64,000 nt of DNA from SMWN01 sp965221455 (GTDB lineage Bacteria; Pseudomonadota; Gammaproteobacteria; Eutrophobiales; Eutrophobiaceae): the NCBI GenBank assembly GCA_965221455.1, contig OZ244890.1, forward strand, positions 434,001-498,000, given 5' to 3'. Every line of letters starts with the position of its first letter. The stretch's first letter is position 1. This document shows, in pieces, positions 34,034 through 44,551 of this stretch. The notes below the pieces were generated by a model. The model searched no databases. It was given only the letters and a program-made list of their open reading frames with translations, and was not told the DNA's origin. A program made the translations under genes and the position numbers.

Positions 34034-37000
34034 TCAAATATTCAGCGCCTGTAATTTATTCTTGCTGAAAGCCTCTTGCAGAGACTCATATGTGACACAT
34101 TCGTAATTATCCATGCGTGCTATCAGTTGACCGTTCTGATCGATGAACTCAATAGTGGCCAGGACCCGGTTTTTTGAATGTCCAATGACATTGACATTGA
34201 TCATGCAATCATCCTTTGGAAAGGTTTTTTGGAATTGTCTATATTCGCCAATTGCTGTGGGTAAAGAACCCACACCCGATACCTCGAAGCACCAGAGGAT
34301 CATCAGTTGAAAACCACTATCCAATACCAGTGGATCGGCAAGCCATGAAGAGCGTATTGGTTTTACCATCCAGTTTGCGGGTGCGCTCGCGGTTTTAACC
34401 TGTGCCGAAATACCTTCAGCACTACATGCGTCTATGGTGACGATCCCCTGTAACAGTGTGTCGTGGAACAGTCTGTTTGAAGAATAGATTTCGTTTGTCG
34501 CCTGCGAATATTCACCGTTAATCGCTTGAGTACCCGGGGCTTCTTGCTGAATTTTATCTGTGGTTAAAATAATTTCTGCACGGGCATGTCGTACTTTACC
34601 GCTGCGTAACTCGACAAGGATGATATTTCCGTCTTCATGTTTGCGCGGACTTCCGGCGAGAATATCAAGTTCAATCGTCTCGTCCATATCCAGAGTGATG
34701 CCTTTGAGGATACGGAGATTTCTAAAGCCGAGATAGTTCAGGCCGGGATTATTATGTATTGCACCATGGGCAAGCCATTCGCATATCATTGCCACAGGTA
34801 ATACGGCTTGACTATTGATCACATGTGATTTCAGAAAATCATGATCCGCCACATTCAGGTTCCTTGTAAAGGACGCCTGCATATTGTCCACAGGAATTTC
34901 TTCTACATATCCCTTTGCATTGATATTTTTCTCCGGGACTTCTGTGGCACCTGACACGACAACTTCAACAGGACCCTGGTGTGTGATCTCTTGCATGAGA
35001 TAGTCAGCACCCGCTTTCAGGTCAATGATACCAATCCCTTCATTTTTAAAGATTTTCTTTAATGCGGGGGTGACCATGCCGCCGTCCCACGGCCCCCAAT
35101 TAACACTGATGATCCGACAATCTTTACGCAAGGTTGCCTGTTGTTGTGCGATTTTATTCAAGGCTTCATTGGCAACCGCATAATCACACTGGCCTTTTCT
35201 GCCAAAACGTCCTGTCGTTGATGAGAACAGGACCATGATCTTTAATTGATCATTTTCAGTTGCTGCAAGTAAGGAATCCAGTCCTTTAACTTTAGTCGCA
35301 TAAACTTCTGAAAATTGTTCTCTGGTTTTATCTGCGATGAGTTTGTCCGCCAATACGCCTGCACCATGAACAAAACCGGCAATATGACCAAGGGTTTTCC
35401 TGGCTTCGTCAATTGCCGCGATAACTCCAGTTTTATCTTGTACATCGACTGCGCGATACATTACTTTTACACCAGTCGCTGCAATGCGTTGTAGATTGTT
35501 GCGGATTTCTCTAGCAGTGAGTATTTTGTTACAGGCTGCATTTAATTCTTTCGGCTTTATTGCCGTGGGCGTGGCACTTTTGCTGTCTTGCGCAAGCAGT
35601 GCTTTTTTAATTTCAGCTTCTGTGCCGAGTTCCGCCAACCATGCAGCTTCCGGTTCAGGTTGCTCACTACGTCCCAGTAGTAACAAATTCGTTTGACAGG
35701 TTTCCGCCAATGCCAACGCAGTCCTGGCTGTAACGCCGCGTGCGCCGCCAGTCACGACAACAACATCCTGTGCATTCAGTGGTGCAGAAATTTTATTTCC
35801 ATCAATCACCGCTTCGTTGAGGTCGAGTATGTAACGTTGATTATTCACGATCCCAACTTCCAATACGCCCTCTGACAAGCATTCATCAACGACATTATTC
35901 GCCAATTTCCTGATGTTATTGCTCATTTTAACATCAATGGCTTTGCATGAGACTCCCGGCCATTCTTTATCAGCTGTTTTAATCAGGCCTGCGATACCAC
36001 CGGAAATCGGGCAAGTCTTGCCAACCCCGTTTAGTCCAAACCTGCCGCCCATTCGGGTGACGCTGGCGAGCAGCGCTGCCCCGGATTTTCCTGCCAGGCG
36101 TAATGACTCGCCGATGCGTTGAACCAGCATAAAACTTTCCTGCATAAAGGTCTGTTCCGGAGTCTCGGGGGTCAAGATGATCAAGCCTGCCGGCGTTTCA
36201 TCATATTCGCCGGGCACAGCAGCAAGCGATATCATCCTGGGCTTGAGACCTTTTACCTTGAGTGATTCACAAATCGCCTGAGTGAATACGGGAGTGTCTG
36301 TCGTTACCCAAACAATCGCATTCTCTTGCAGAGATAGTTTTTCCTGTGCTTGTGTTAATGGCACTGAAGACAAAACTTGTCTATTAATTGTCGTCACGGC
36401 TTTTTGGTTCCCGGAACCCATTTCAGTTACATTTTCCCGGGATGTTATTGCATGCGTCGTTGCAGGTGAACTTGCCAGCATGTGATCAACAATTTGTTGC
36501 AGGGTTTGTAATGTCCCTAAATCTTCAGGTTTTACTGCAGGTATTGCCGGAATATTTTCCTGCAGGGCAGATAAAATTTCCACGCGCTTGATTGAATCAA
36601 TGCCAAGATCTGCTTCAAGATTCATATCCAGATTGAGCATATCCACCGGGTAACAGGTCTTGTCTGCAACCACCTCAAGTATGACTTCAGCCAGTTGTTC
36701 CCTATCTGCAGCGGCAGTTGCGGACGACATTGTTTGTGCAAACCTGCCGCCACTACCTGCGGCAAGGAAATCGACGATTTGTTGTAACGTTTGTAAATTA
36801 GCCAAATCTTCCGGACTGACCATCGGCGCTTCCGGCAATCGCTCTTGCAGCGCTGATAAAATCTCCACGCGCTTGATCGAGTCTATACCTAAATCGGTAT
36901 CCAGACTCATCTCCAGACTCAACATATCCATGGGATAACCGGTTTTATCACTCACGACTTCCAGTAATACGTCGGCAAACAAGTCTTTATTTGGTATCGC

Positions 37001-40000
37001 ATTTTTAGAACCCGGGACTGCACCCGGAATAATCGCCGGTGCTGTCGTTACCACTTTTGGCGTGGCGGCGACAATGAATTCAACAATATTTTGCAAGAAC
37101 TGGAATGTGCCCAACTCTTCCGGATTTACCGTTGGTGCGCTGGGTAACTTTTCCTGTAATGCAGATAAAATTTCCACGCGCTTGATTGAGTCGATACCCA
37201 GATCGGTATCCAGACTCATGTCCAGACTTAGCATTTCCAGCGGATAACCCGTCTTCTCTGCGACTACTTCCAGTAAAATGCTATGGACTTCTTCATCCGC
37301 ATGAATGGTTTTTTCTGTTTCTACAATTTCAATCGTGGGCTTGTCCTGTTCAATGAGCCGAGATGTCGCGGCAGGCACTCCGGGGGATAACTGCTCCGGC
37401 GATGCCGGTGCCTCTTGCATCTCTGGAGATCGTGTTGTGATTGGTTGTGCTTGTACTGAATCGAGACCTGATAACTCTTGTTGTTGTCGCAGAAATTGGG
37501 AAATCGTTAGCTGCGCTGTTTCCTGTCCCTGCAAATATTGCTGATGTAGTTTCGCAGTTTGTTCCTGCATCTTCTGCAGGGCAAGTATACTTTCACGGGT
37601 AGTCTCTAATGCGTTTTGTCTCTGCAGGCCTGTGGTTGTGACAGCAGGTGTTTTTTGTGTCGCAGTGGTACTGTTCGGAACCGGATTTTTCATTTTTGCG
37701 TCTGCTGACATTGGCTGTGGTATCGGCGTTTGCGATATTGGCGTTTGGATTCGTGGTTTTATTTGTGGAGTTCTTGCCGGACGTTTTTCCACAGGCTTCA
37801 TGTAGTTTGTGCCGGATAATGACATTGTCATCGCCGGTTTTTTATCAACGGCGTTTTGATTTTCTTCGGCTGCTAACGAATGCAGATAACCTGCATCCCA
37901 CTGCGATAGATCAATACCCTTATCCAGCACTGCAAGGCCAGCGAGTAAATTGGCGAGATCAACTTGACCATGTCGTTTACCGGAAGAGTTATCCAGTGAC
38001 AGGATTTGAAATTCATTCACATCATTTTTATCGCTTATGATCGCTGTCACCAAACCGCTCAAACGACTCCCCGGACCAACTTCGACAAAAGTGCGGACGC
38101 CTGCGGCGACCATTTTCCCAACTTGTTCAACAAACCTGACAGGATGCGCAAGTTGTCCTGCAAGTAGGCGTCTGATCTCATCTTGATTACCAGGGTATGC
38201 ATCAGCCGTTGTATTCGCCAGCACGGTCATCACACTTTTGTGCAATTCAATCCCCGCCAATGCCTCTGCAAAAGGACGTTCTGCATCGGCAACAAACTTA
38301 CTGTGGAACGCTGCCGAGACAGGTAATTGTGTCACACGTAACTTGCGACGTTTACAAAGTTTGATGGCTTTTTCTATTTGGTCGGTGGCACCGGATAAAA
38401 CAATTTGTTTGGGTGCATTATGGTTGGCAATCACCAAATCGAGTTTTTCTGCCTGAATCAAGGATTCAACAACGCCTGGCTCAGCCAGTACCGCCAGCAT
38501 TGAACCTCGATCCCCTTCGCCTTCCGCCATTAGACGGCCGCGTAGCAGAGATAATTTATGTAATGCTGTTTCATCGAATACGCCCGCAGCACACAAGGCA
38601 ACCAGTTCGCCGTAACTGTGACCTGCGGCAATATCCGCCTTGAAACCAAAACTCTCAAGTATACGCAAACCAGACAAACTTACGGCACCAATCGCTGGTT
38701 GTGCATGATATGTGTGCCGCAGAGTCTCTTCCTGAGCTTGTCTTGCCGTATCGTTGAATACAGGAATCGGGTAGATGATATCAGTCAGTCGGGAACCGTG
38801 TTTGCTTTCGCCTTTACAGGCGTTGGCGTTACTCAGGATATTATTAAACTGTGGAAACTGGCAGGCTAAATCGCGCAGCATGCCGACATACTGTGCGCCT
38901 TGTCCCGGGAATAATAATCCTGTTTTGTGTTTGTGTGCACCGCAGGCATAGCTGGCGCCTACAGGTAATTGCCAGAACTTTTTCGATGGTTCTTCTGCCA
39001 GCATCTTACTGATATTTTTGATCAGTAGTTGTAAATCTGTTTTATCTTTTTCCATGATAAGTATCAGTCGATGTTTTTTCTTCGCATCAAACTTTGCACA
39101 CGTGCTTGCCGCCAGTGCTCGATATGCAGACCATGATTGTTTATCGTCGATTGCATTTAGCCGTTCTGTCAACGCTGTTTGCGAATCCTCGCTCAAGGCA
39201 ATGAGCAATACGCGACCGTCCCAATCCATTTCTGCATTATTATCTTCAGCCTCTTCAAGCACGCAGTGGAAATTACTGCCGCCAAAACCAAATGCACTCA
39301 ATGCTGCACGTCGTCGATGTGAATCACTGGAAACCCAGGGGCGTTTCACTGTGTTGATATAGATTGGTGCTTTCCCCGGTTCCAGGGGTATCAGTGGTTG
39401 ATCGACCTTGAGCGTTGGTGGTAATACTCTATGCTTCAGCGCCATGATTGCCTTGATCATCCCGGCAACACCTGCCGCAGATTTGGTATGACCAATCATT
39501 GACTTCACCGAACCCACAGCACACCAGGTATCTTCTGCATTCGCTTTGCGGTAAACCTGATCAAGCGCGTTTACTTCAACCGCATCCCCGACAGCGGTGC
39601 CTGTGCCATGCGCTTCAACGAGTTCTATTGACTCAGGAGAAATACCGGCTTGTACGTAGGCATCTTCCAATGCTTTAATCTGGCCTGCGCTACTTGGTGC
39701 GTAAATGGCATTGCCACGACCGTCACTTGAAGTACCAATACCTTTAATCACGGCATAAACTTGATCGCCATCCCGTTCAGCATCCGCAAGACGTTTTAAT
39801 ATAACCACTCCCATACCTTCACCGAGGACAGTACCATCGCCATTCAATGCAAATGGACGGCTATCGCCTGTCGGTGAAAGCGCAGGTGTTTTACTAAAAC
39901 ACATATACATAAAAATATCGTTGAAAGTGTCCAGACCGCCAGCAATGACCATATCAGAACGACCGGCAGCGAGTTCCAGTGATGCCAGATGTATCGCACC

Positions 40001-40675
40001 TAATGAGCTTGCACACGCGGCATCCACTACGCAATTGGTGCCACCGAGATCAAATCTATTCGCAATACGGCCCGCAGCGACATTGCCTAACAAACCGGGA
40101 AACGAATTTTCTTGCCAGGGAACATAACTATCGGAAATTCTCTGCACAACATCTTCCGCAGTTTCCGGATCAACACCGGCTTTCGCTAAAGCGTCGCGCC
40201 AGACCGGATGTCCCAGTCTCGCCCCAAGCGGTATTACCAATTCGAGTGTGCCGGTCACTCCCAGTATGACGCTGGTACGATCACGGTCAAATTCTTTACC
40301 ATCACCAACATCTCTGCCGGTGGCATAACCGGCATCAAGTAAAGCTTGTCTGGCAACTACCATACCGAGTAATTGTGTGGTGTCGGTGGCCTCAATATTA
40401 TTCGGACTTATGCCGTACTGCAGTGGATTGAAATTTACCGGATCAATAAAACCACCACGTCGACAGTAAGTCATATCGGGAGTCTTTTGATTGGCATCAA
40501 AATAATCCTCAGGATTCCAGTGTGAATCGGGAATGTCTGTGATGGCATCAACTCCCTCTCGAACATTCGACCAATATTCACTGACATCACCTGCCTTCGG
40601 GAAAAGACAGCCGATACCAATGACGGCTAATGGAGAGGCCTGATTCCTGTTTTCCTGTTTCTTTTCCATAGTCAT
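34034..40675 (-). CDS. PfaA-like iterative polyketide/fatty acid megasynthase (KS-AT-ACPx3-KR-DH)
   Basis: About 2210 residues (numbered here from the frame's ATG at 40699; ATGs at 40675 and 40669 are equally possible). KS: nucleophile Cys229 in DAACASSLG, plus EAHGTGTAVGDA and GSVKSMIGHTKSAAG. AT: GLLFPGQGAQYVGM and Ser695 in GHSYGELVAL. A Pro/Gln-rich linker follows, then three tandem carrier domains with phosphopantetheine serines 1171, 1274 and 1369, all in LGIDSIKRVEIL, the hallmark of PUFA-synthase ACPs. KR: VVVTGGARGVTARTALALA (about 1650) and LFSSTTGRFGRKGQCDYAVANEA. DH: hot-dog motif ADHDFLKSHVINSQAVLP (about 1953-1970). There is no thioesterase. The gene overlaps or abuts the pfaD-like stop. 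Confidence 0.9.
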   Translation of the reverse strand: MTMEKKQENRNQASPLAVIGIGCLFPKAGDVSEYWSNVREGVDAITDIPDSHWNPEDYFDANQKTPDMTYCRRGGFIDPVNFNPLQYGISPNNIEATDTTQLLGMVVARQALLDAGYATGRDVGDGKEFDRDRTSVILGVTGTLELVIPLGARLGHPVWRDALAKAGVDPETAEDVVQRISDSYVPWQENSFPGLLGNVAAGRIANRFDLGGTNCVVDAACASSLGAIHLASLELAAGRSDMVIAGGLDTFNDIFMYMCFSKTPALSPTGDSRPFALNGDGTVLGEGMGVVILKRLADAERDGDQVYAVIKGIGTSSDGRGNAIYAPSSAGQIKALEDAYVQAGISPESIELVEAHGTGTAVGDAVEVNALDQVYRKANAEDTWCAVGSVKSMIGHTKSAAGVAGMIKAIMALKHRVLPPTLKVDQPLIPLEPGKAPIYINTVKRPWVSSDSHRRRAALSAFGFGGSNFHCVLEEAEDNNAEMDWDGRVLLIALSEDSQTALTERLNAIDDKQSWSAYRALAASTCAKFDAKKKHRLILIMEKDKTDLQLLIKNISKMLAEEPSKKFWQLPVGASYACGAHKHKTGLLFPGQGAQYVGMLRDLACQFPQFNNILSNANACKGESKHGSRLTDIIYPIPVFNDTARQAQEETLRHTYHAQPAIGAVSLSGLRILESFGFKADIAAGHSYGELVALCAAGVFDETALHKLSLLRGRLMAEGEGDRGSMLAVLAEPGVVESLIQAEKLDLVIANHNAPKQIVLSGATDQIEKAIKLCKRRKLRVTQLPVSAAFHSKFVADAERPFAEALAGIELHKSVMTVLANTTADAYPGNQDEIRRLLAGQLAHPVRFVEQVGKMVAAGVRTFVEVGPGSRLSGLVTAIISDKNDVNEFQILSLDNSSGKRHGQVDLANLLAGLAVLDKGIDLSQWDAGYLHSLAAEENQNAVDKKPAMTMSLSGTNYMKPVEKRPARTPQIKPRIQTPISQTPIPQPMSADAKMKNPVPNSTTATQKTPAVTTTGLQRQNALETTRESILALQKMQEQTAKLHQQYLQGQETAQLTISQFLRQQQELSGLDSVQAQPITTRSPEMQEAPASPEQLSPGVPAATSRLIEQDKPTIEIVETEKTIHADEEVHSILLEVVAEKTGYPLEMLSLDMSLDTDLGIDSIKRVEILSALQEKLPSAPTVNPEELGTFQFLQNIVEFIVAATPKVVTTAPAIIPGAVPGSKNAIPNKDLFADVLLEVVSDKTGYPMDMLSLEMSLDTDLGIDSIKRVEILSALQERLPEAPMVSPEDLANLQTLQQIVDFLAAGSGGRFAQTMSSATAAADREQLAEVILEVVADKTCYPVDMLNLDMNLEADLGIDSIKRVEILSALQENIPAIPAVKPEDLGTLQTLQQIVDHMLASSPATTHAITSRENVTEMGSGNQKAVTTINRQVLSSVPLTQAQEKLSLQENAIVWVTTDTPVFTQAICESLKVKGLKPRMISLAAVPGEYDETPAGLIILTPETPEQTFMQESFMLVQRIGESLRLAGKSGAALLASVTRMGGRFGLNGVGKTCPISGGIAGLIKTADKEWPGVSCKAIDVKMSNNIRKLANNVVDECLSEGVLEVGIVNNQRYILDLNEAVIDGNKISAPLNAQDVVVVTGGARGVTARTALALAETCQTNLLLLGRSEQPEPEAAWLAELGTEAEIKKALLAQDSKSATPTAIKPKELNAACNKILTAREIRNNLQRIAATGVKVMYRAVDVQDKTGVIAAIDEARKTLGHIAGFVHGAGVLADKLIADKTREQFSEVYATKVKGLDSLLAATENDQLKIMVLFSSTTGRFGRKGQCDYAVANEALNKIAQQQATLRKDCRIISVNWGPWDGGMVTPALKKIFKNEGIGIIDLKAGADYLMQEITHQGPVEVVVSGATEVPEKNINAKGYVEEIPVDNMQASFTRNLNVADHDFLKSHVINSQAVLPVAMICEWLAHGAIHNNPGLNYLGFRNLRILKGITLDMDETIELDILAGSPRKHEDGNIILVELRSGKVRHARAEIILTTDKIQQEAPGTQAINGEYSQATNEIYSSNRLFHDTLLQGIVTIDACSAEGISAQVKTASAPANWMVKPIRSSWLADPLVLDSGFQLMILWCFEVSGVGSLPTAIGEYRQFQKTFPKDDCMINVNVIGHSKNRVLATIEFIDQNGQLIARMDNYECVTYESLQEAFSKNKLQALNI

Positions 40676-40679
40676 TTGA

Positions 40680-42356
40680 TCATGATAAATTTTGTTCAAT
40701 CACATTGGTTTTGAGCGGTGTTACACGAGTTAACTGGTCAGGGAGTTTTACACCCTGATTACGTAAAGTATTCGTACGTGTCACCACAGTCGCACCATAA
40801 AGAATATTCATGGCGACTGTATCAACCGTTCTATTGGTCGGCTCTGCCAACCAGGAATCCTTGCTCCATTCATTGAATGCACCCATCGAGGGACCACACC
40901 AAACCTGGTAATCCACTTGTCTTGATTCTTCGCCTGAGTTGGCCCATCGTGACGAGAGTCCCAGGTACCAGCGGAAGATCAGTGCCATTTTATGTTTAGG
41001 GTCTTGATCGGCTTTAATAATTTGTTCCGGATCACGTTCATCGAAAAAATCTCGCGTCAGTTGCCAAATGTCTGTCAGGGGTGCCTTGAAAATTGTTCCT
41101 TCCAATGAGTTCCTTTCTTTTTCCGGAATAGCATCAATGGAATCGTGGGTCTGATAGAGTTCATAAAGTTTGTTACCACGCATGGCAAACATGGTGCCGC
41201 GTTTTAGGACTTGTAACTTCACACCCATTTCAAACATATCAACCGCAGGTGCCATTATGACATCGGCTTGTTGTGCGTCGGCCAACATTCTGCGCACGAT
41301 GTCACTGCTACCTGATTCAACGCAGGCTTGATTGACCGTGCCGGTAACAATGTACGCAGCCCCCATCGAAAAAGCCGCCGCCGCAGATGCCGGCGTCGCG
41401 ATACCGCCTGCAGCTCCGACTCTGAGTGGTTTAGCGTAATTGAATTCTTTTTGTAAACGATCACGCAGTGCCATCATGGTCGGTAATAACGTAATTGCAG
41501 GTCGGTTATCGGTATGCCCTCCGGAATCCGCTTCTACTGTAAGATCCTGTGCCATTGGTATTTGCGCAGCAAGCGATGCCTGTTCTTCCGTAATGTCTCC
41601 GGACGCAACCAATTGTAACAACATTTCTTCCGGCGGTGGGCTGAACCATTTGCTGGCAATTTCAACACGAGAGGCTTTGGCAATAATTTTGTTTGGGGTT
41701 TCTATATCGCCGGATGTGTTTCTGTGAATATCATGAACACGATAACGAACAGTGGGTAAAGTGAGTTTCATGTAGGCTGATGTTTCAATAAGCCGGATCC
41801 CATACTTCAGATACAGGGAAACAACAGCGTCTTCGTGTCCCTTTTCATTAGGGGAAAAAATAAGGTTTAAACAATAAGGCTTTGGCGATACAGTTTCTGT
41901 GAGATATTGCACTGCTTTTTCAATTTCACTGAGCGTCAAACCTGCCGCACCGAAAGAAGCCAATAACTTTGCATTTGCTGCTGCTTCAACGAGTTTGGTC
42001 GAGGCGATCCCGTTCGCCATGGAACCACACATATAGGGGAAACGTAGATGATGATCTTCACAAAAGCTGACATCACCCAATTGACGCGGTGAACTGGCAG
42101 GAGAAAATCCAGTTAATGACAGGCCGTCTGAATCAATTCGTCCGCCGATGTTTATTTGGCCTTGCTGGCTTACCATAAGCTGTTGGTTTTGATCTTGTAA
42201 TACATAAATAGCCTGGCTCAAATTACCAATAGCCTTGCGTATGTCTGTGTCTTGCTTGATAAGTGTTGAGGTATCGCCAAACCAATAACCCAACGCTGCA
42301 TTTGTCCTGCTGATAGCCTTGTTTTTTGCCAGTGGTATTTGTGTTATTTGAGTCAT
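40680..42356 (-). CDS. pfaD: PfaD-like trans-acting enoyl reductase
   Basis: 558 residues from the ATG at 42356, which has AGGAAT at a good distance; 18 further codons in frame are unsupported. It belongs to the nitronate monooxygenase/2-nitropropane dioxygenase-like FMN family in its PfaD form: YMCGSMANGIAS at the N-terminal barrel, then LRVGAAGGIATPASAAAAFS, MGAAYIVTGTVNQACVESG and the long C-terminal helical domain (RGNKLYELYQTHD, WCGPSMGAFNEW). Known role: reduces the enoyl intermediates of PUFA-type synthases in trans. It is translationally coupled to the PfaA-like gene. Confidence 0.92.
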   Translation of the reverse strand: MTQITQIPLAKNKAISRTNAALGYWFGDTSTLIKQDTDIRKAIGNLSQAIYVLQDQNQQLMVSQQGQINIGGRIDSDGLSLTGFSPASSPRQLGDVSFCEDHHLRFPYMCGSMANGIASTKLVEAAANAKLLASFGAAGLTLSEIEKAVQYLTETVSPKPYCLNLIFSPNEKGHEDAVVSLYLKYGIRLIETSAYMKLTLPTVRYRVHDIHRNTSGDIETPNKIIAKASRVEIASKWFSPPPEEMLLQLVASGDITEEQASLAAQIPMAQDLTVEADSGGHTDNRPAITLLPTMMALRDRLQKEFNYAKPLRVGAAGGIATPASAAAAFSMGAAYIVTGTVNQACVESGSSDIVRRMLADAQQADVIMAPAVDMFEMGVKLQVLKRGTMFAMRGNKLYELYQTHDSIDAIPEKERNSLEGTIFKAPLTDIWQLTRDFFDERDPEQIIKADQDPKHKMALIFRWYLGLSSRWANSGEESRQVDYQVWCGPSMGAFNEWSKDSWLAEPTNRTVDTVAMNILYGATVVTRTNTLRNQGVKLPDQLTRVTPLKTNVIEQNLS

Positions 42357-42565
42357 CTTGATATTCCTGCGAAACTTAAATACATTCCTCCCCAAAACCG
42401 GATAAATCAAGGATCTGGTAAAGAAACCGGGTCGACCATTATATATGAATTTACCCTGGCAGAGGCGCTCTTCAGCAGTCTTAATCCGCAGGCGGAAACA
42501 AGTTCCATCCCAAAACTCCAGTGTAATGAGGATGTTATTTATTAGTTGTTGATTAATATAATAAG

Positions 42566-43411
42566 TTATTTTTCCGCGACAATATAAGCGATCCAGCCAG
42601 CATCAGCTTCGCCTACGGTCGAAGCAGTAAAGATTCCATCGCCCTCGTTTGTGTCTTCGTCTGTTCCTTCCCAGTATACGGTTGCCTTGAAACCCGCTTC
42701 AGTCAGCATTTCAGTGAGTTCAGGTAAACTCCACAATCGCCACCCATAAGTGAAAGCCTTGTTTATTTTCGAGCCATCCCTGAATTTGAAATGAATATGA
42801 CAGACACAATGTCCGGTGACGGGGTTATAGCTTGCCTGATCCCAAATATAGGTAAATTTGTCGTGCTCGGTGGATTCCTTCATTTCCTGATAGGCTTCAT
42901 AGCCACCAAACGCATCAAGAAACAGGATCCCGTCATCAAACAAACTGTCATGAATTTTTTTGAAATATTGAATCATGACCGGGCGCTCTTTAAAAAACCA
43001 GTAACTGAAATTCATCGCCAATATGATATCCACCTTGCCGGTATCTACCGATATAACATCGCTATTAACGAGTGTGATACGTTGAATTTGCTCCCCGGTT
43101 AATTTACTGACCTTGTGTTCTTGCCCCCACGCCAATACTTTTTCGTCTAAATCGACGGCAATGGCTTTATTTGTTTCACGACGACGAACCCACTCGCAAG
43201 AGGTATTTGCAGTACCGCAAAAATCTTCTCTAAGAACCCCGGCCTTGCGACCTCTCAGCTTTTGAAATGTTTCATCAACAAAATCAATTTCGGATTCGAC
43301 ACACTGTACGGACTTCTCATAAAGAACATTAACATCGGCTTTATCCGCCATTGTTTTCCCATTGCCGGATTTTTGATGTTTATTGAAACGATGCTTTTTC
43401 TTATGTGCCAT
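42566..43411 (-). CDS. Class I SAM-dependent methyltransferase upstream of pfaD
   Basis: A 281-residue protein. A basic N-terminal tail (KKKHRFNKHQK) precedes the methyltransferase fold. Motif I is LREDFCGTANTSCEWV, with AIAVDLDEKVLAWG (motif II acid) and VDIILAMNFSYWFF (motif IV) following. It is encoded 210 bases upstream of pfaD on the same strand. A later ATG (43351) would drop the basic tail. The methyl acceptor is unknown; modification of the synthase product is possible but unsupported. Confidence 0.82.
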   Translation of the reverse strand: MAHKKKHRFNKHQKSGNGKTMADKADVNVLYEKSVQCVESEIDFVDETFQKLRGRKAGVLREDFCGTANTSCEWVRRRETNKAIAVDLDEKVLAWGQEHKVSKLTGEQIQRITLVNSDVISVDTGKVDIILAMNFSYWFFKERPVMIQYFKKIHDSLFDDGILFLDAFGGYEAYQEMKESTEHDKFTYIWDQASYNPVTGHCVCHIHFKFRDGSKINKAFTYGWRLWSLPELTEMLTEAGFKATVYWEGTDEDTNEGDGIFTASTVGEADAGWIAYIVAEK

Positions 43412-43543
43412 GATCCACGAGCCGACGCTGTTTGATTGTTATATTTATTCGAAATCGCGGGGATTATAAACTTTTAGGCACATTGAACAATAGCTTGCCA
43501 GGCCAGTCCAACCTCGCATTGTTATTTATTTTGGCATGGTCAA

Positions 43544-44293
43544 ATGTTTAAATTTACACTACTGTTCCTTGCACTCGTCTTTTACACGGATGCCTCAGTT
43601 CAAGCTGAAGTGATTATTACCAGTCCCAATACCCGCGTAAATTTACTTGAACTATATACCTCTGAAGGTTGTAGCAGTTGTCCACCGGCTGATATATGGG
43701 TAAGCAAACTCAAATTACATCCGGGTTTATGGAAATCAATCGTGCCCGTGGTTTTCCACGTCGACTATTGGAATTACATCGGCTGGAAGGACAGGTTCTC
43801 ATCAGCAGAGTATTCATCCCGACAACGTGGTTACGCACGATCAAAAAAATTGCAAACAGTTTACACGCCCGGGTTTCTACTCAATGGTCAAGAGTGGCGA
43901 TCTTTTTTCGGTTTAAAAAAACCGCCGGCCAAATCAAATGAACAGGTCGGTTCTCTGGAATTGATAGTAAACAACAGAGAAGTTGCAACTGTTTTTATGC
44001 CTGCTGGAGGATTGGATGAATCAGGGTATGTATTAAATATTGCGGTACTGGGTTTGGGTATCAAGACTGATGTGAAAGCCGGAGAGAATATTAACAAGGA
44101 GCTAAAACATGATTTCACGGTATTGGGGTACAAGAAGATTTCCATGAACAGGAATGATTCCGGGCATACGATCAAAACCGGACTTCCGGATATCGTGGAA
44201 ACAGCACCAAAAATGGCGGTATCTGCCTGGGTGAATAAATACGATGATCCAACACCGATTCAGGCTGCAGGTGGTTGGCTGGAAAAAGATTGA
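43544..44293 (+). CDS. DUF1223-family secreted thioredoxin-like protein
   Basis: A 249-residue protein with a signal peptide (TLLFLALVFYTDASVQA) followed by NLLELYTSEGCSSCPPADIW. This is the thioredoxin-fold CxxC of DUF1223, with the family's VVFHVDYWNYIGWKD block and a YTPGFLLNGQEW segment. Predicted periplasmic. A GC-rich 8-bp hairpin CCGCACAT-CTC-ATGTGCGG (44381-44399) lies 88 bases beyond the stop. Confidence 0.9.
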   Translation: MFKFTLLFLALVFYTDASVQAEVIITSPNTRVNLLELYTSEGCSSCPPADIWVSKLKLHPGLWKSIVPVVFHVDYWNYIGWKDRFSSAEYSSRQRGYARSKKLQTVYTPGFLLNGQEWRSFFGLKKPPAKSNEQVGSLELIVNNREVATVFMPAGGLDESGYVLNIAVLGLGIKTDVKAGENINKELKHDFTVLGYKKISMNRNDSGHTIKTGLPDIVETAPKMAVSAWVNKYDDPTPIQAAGGWLEKD

Positions 44294-44380
44294 GATTGCT
44301 CTTGCGCTTCACGGTGTTTCAAATCAGCGCGTTTCCGGATTCTTTTGATAGATCCTCGTTATAGACATTGAAGAAATAAT

Positions 44381-44399
44381 CCGCACATCTCATGTGCGG
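44381..44399. terminator. Hairpin between convergent DUF1223 and ilvA genes
   Basis: Perfect 8-bp stem with a 3-base loop. On the minus strand it is followed by ATTATTTCTT, so it may end ilvA transcription; a T-run on the plus strand is weaker. Confidence 0.45.
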
Positions 44400-44551
44400 C
44401 AGCCTGATAATCCTCTATTTTCTTCGCCAGGGCACGGTGCCGTTTTATCTGTCCAGGGCAATATTTTACAGCGTTCTAATGTGATCCATTATAGCCTCGC
44501 CCGACTCATCACATTTATGTAGTCGTCACAATGATAAACATCACCAGGCCG

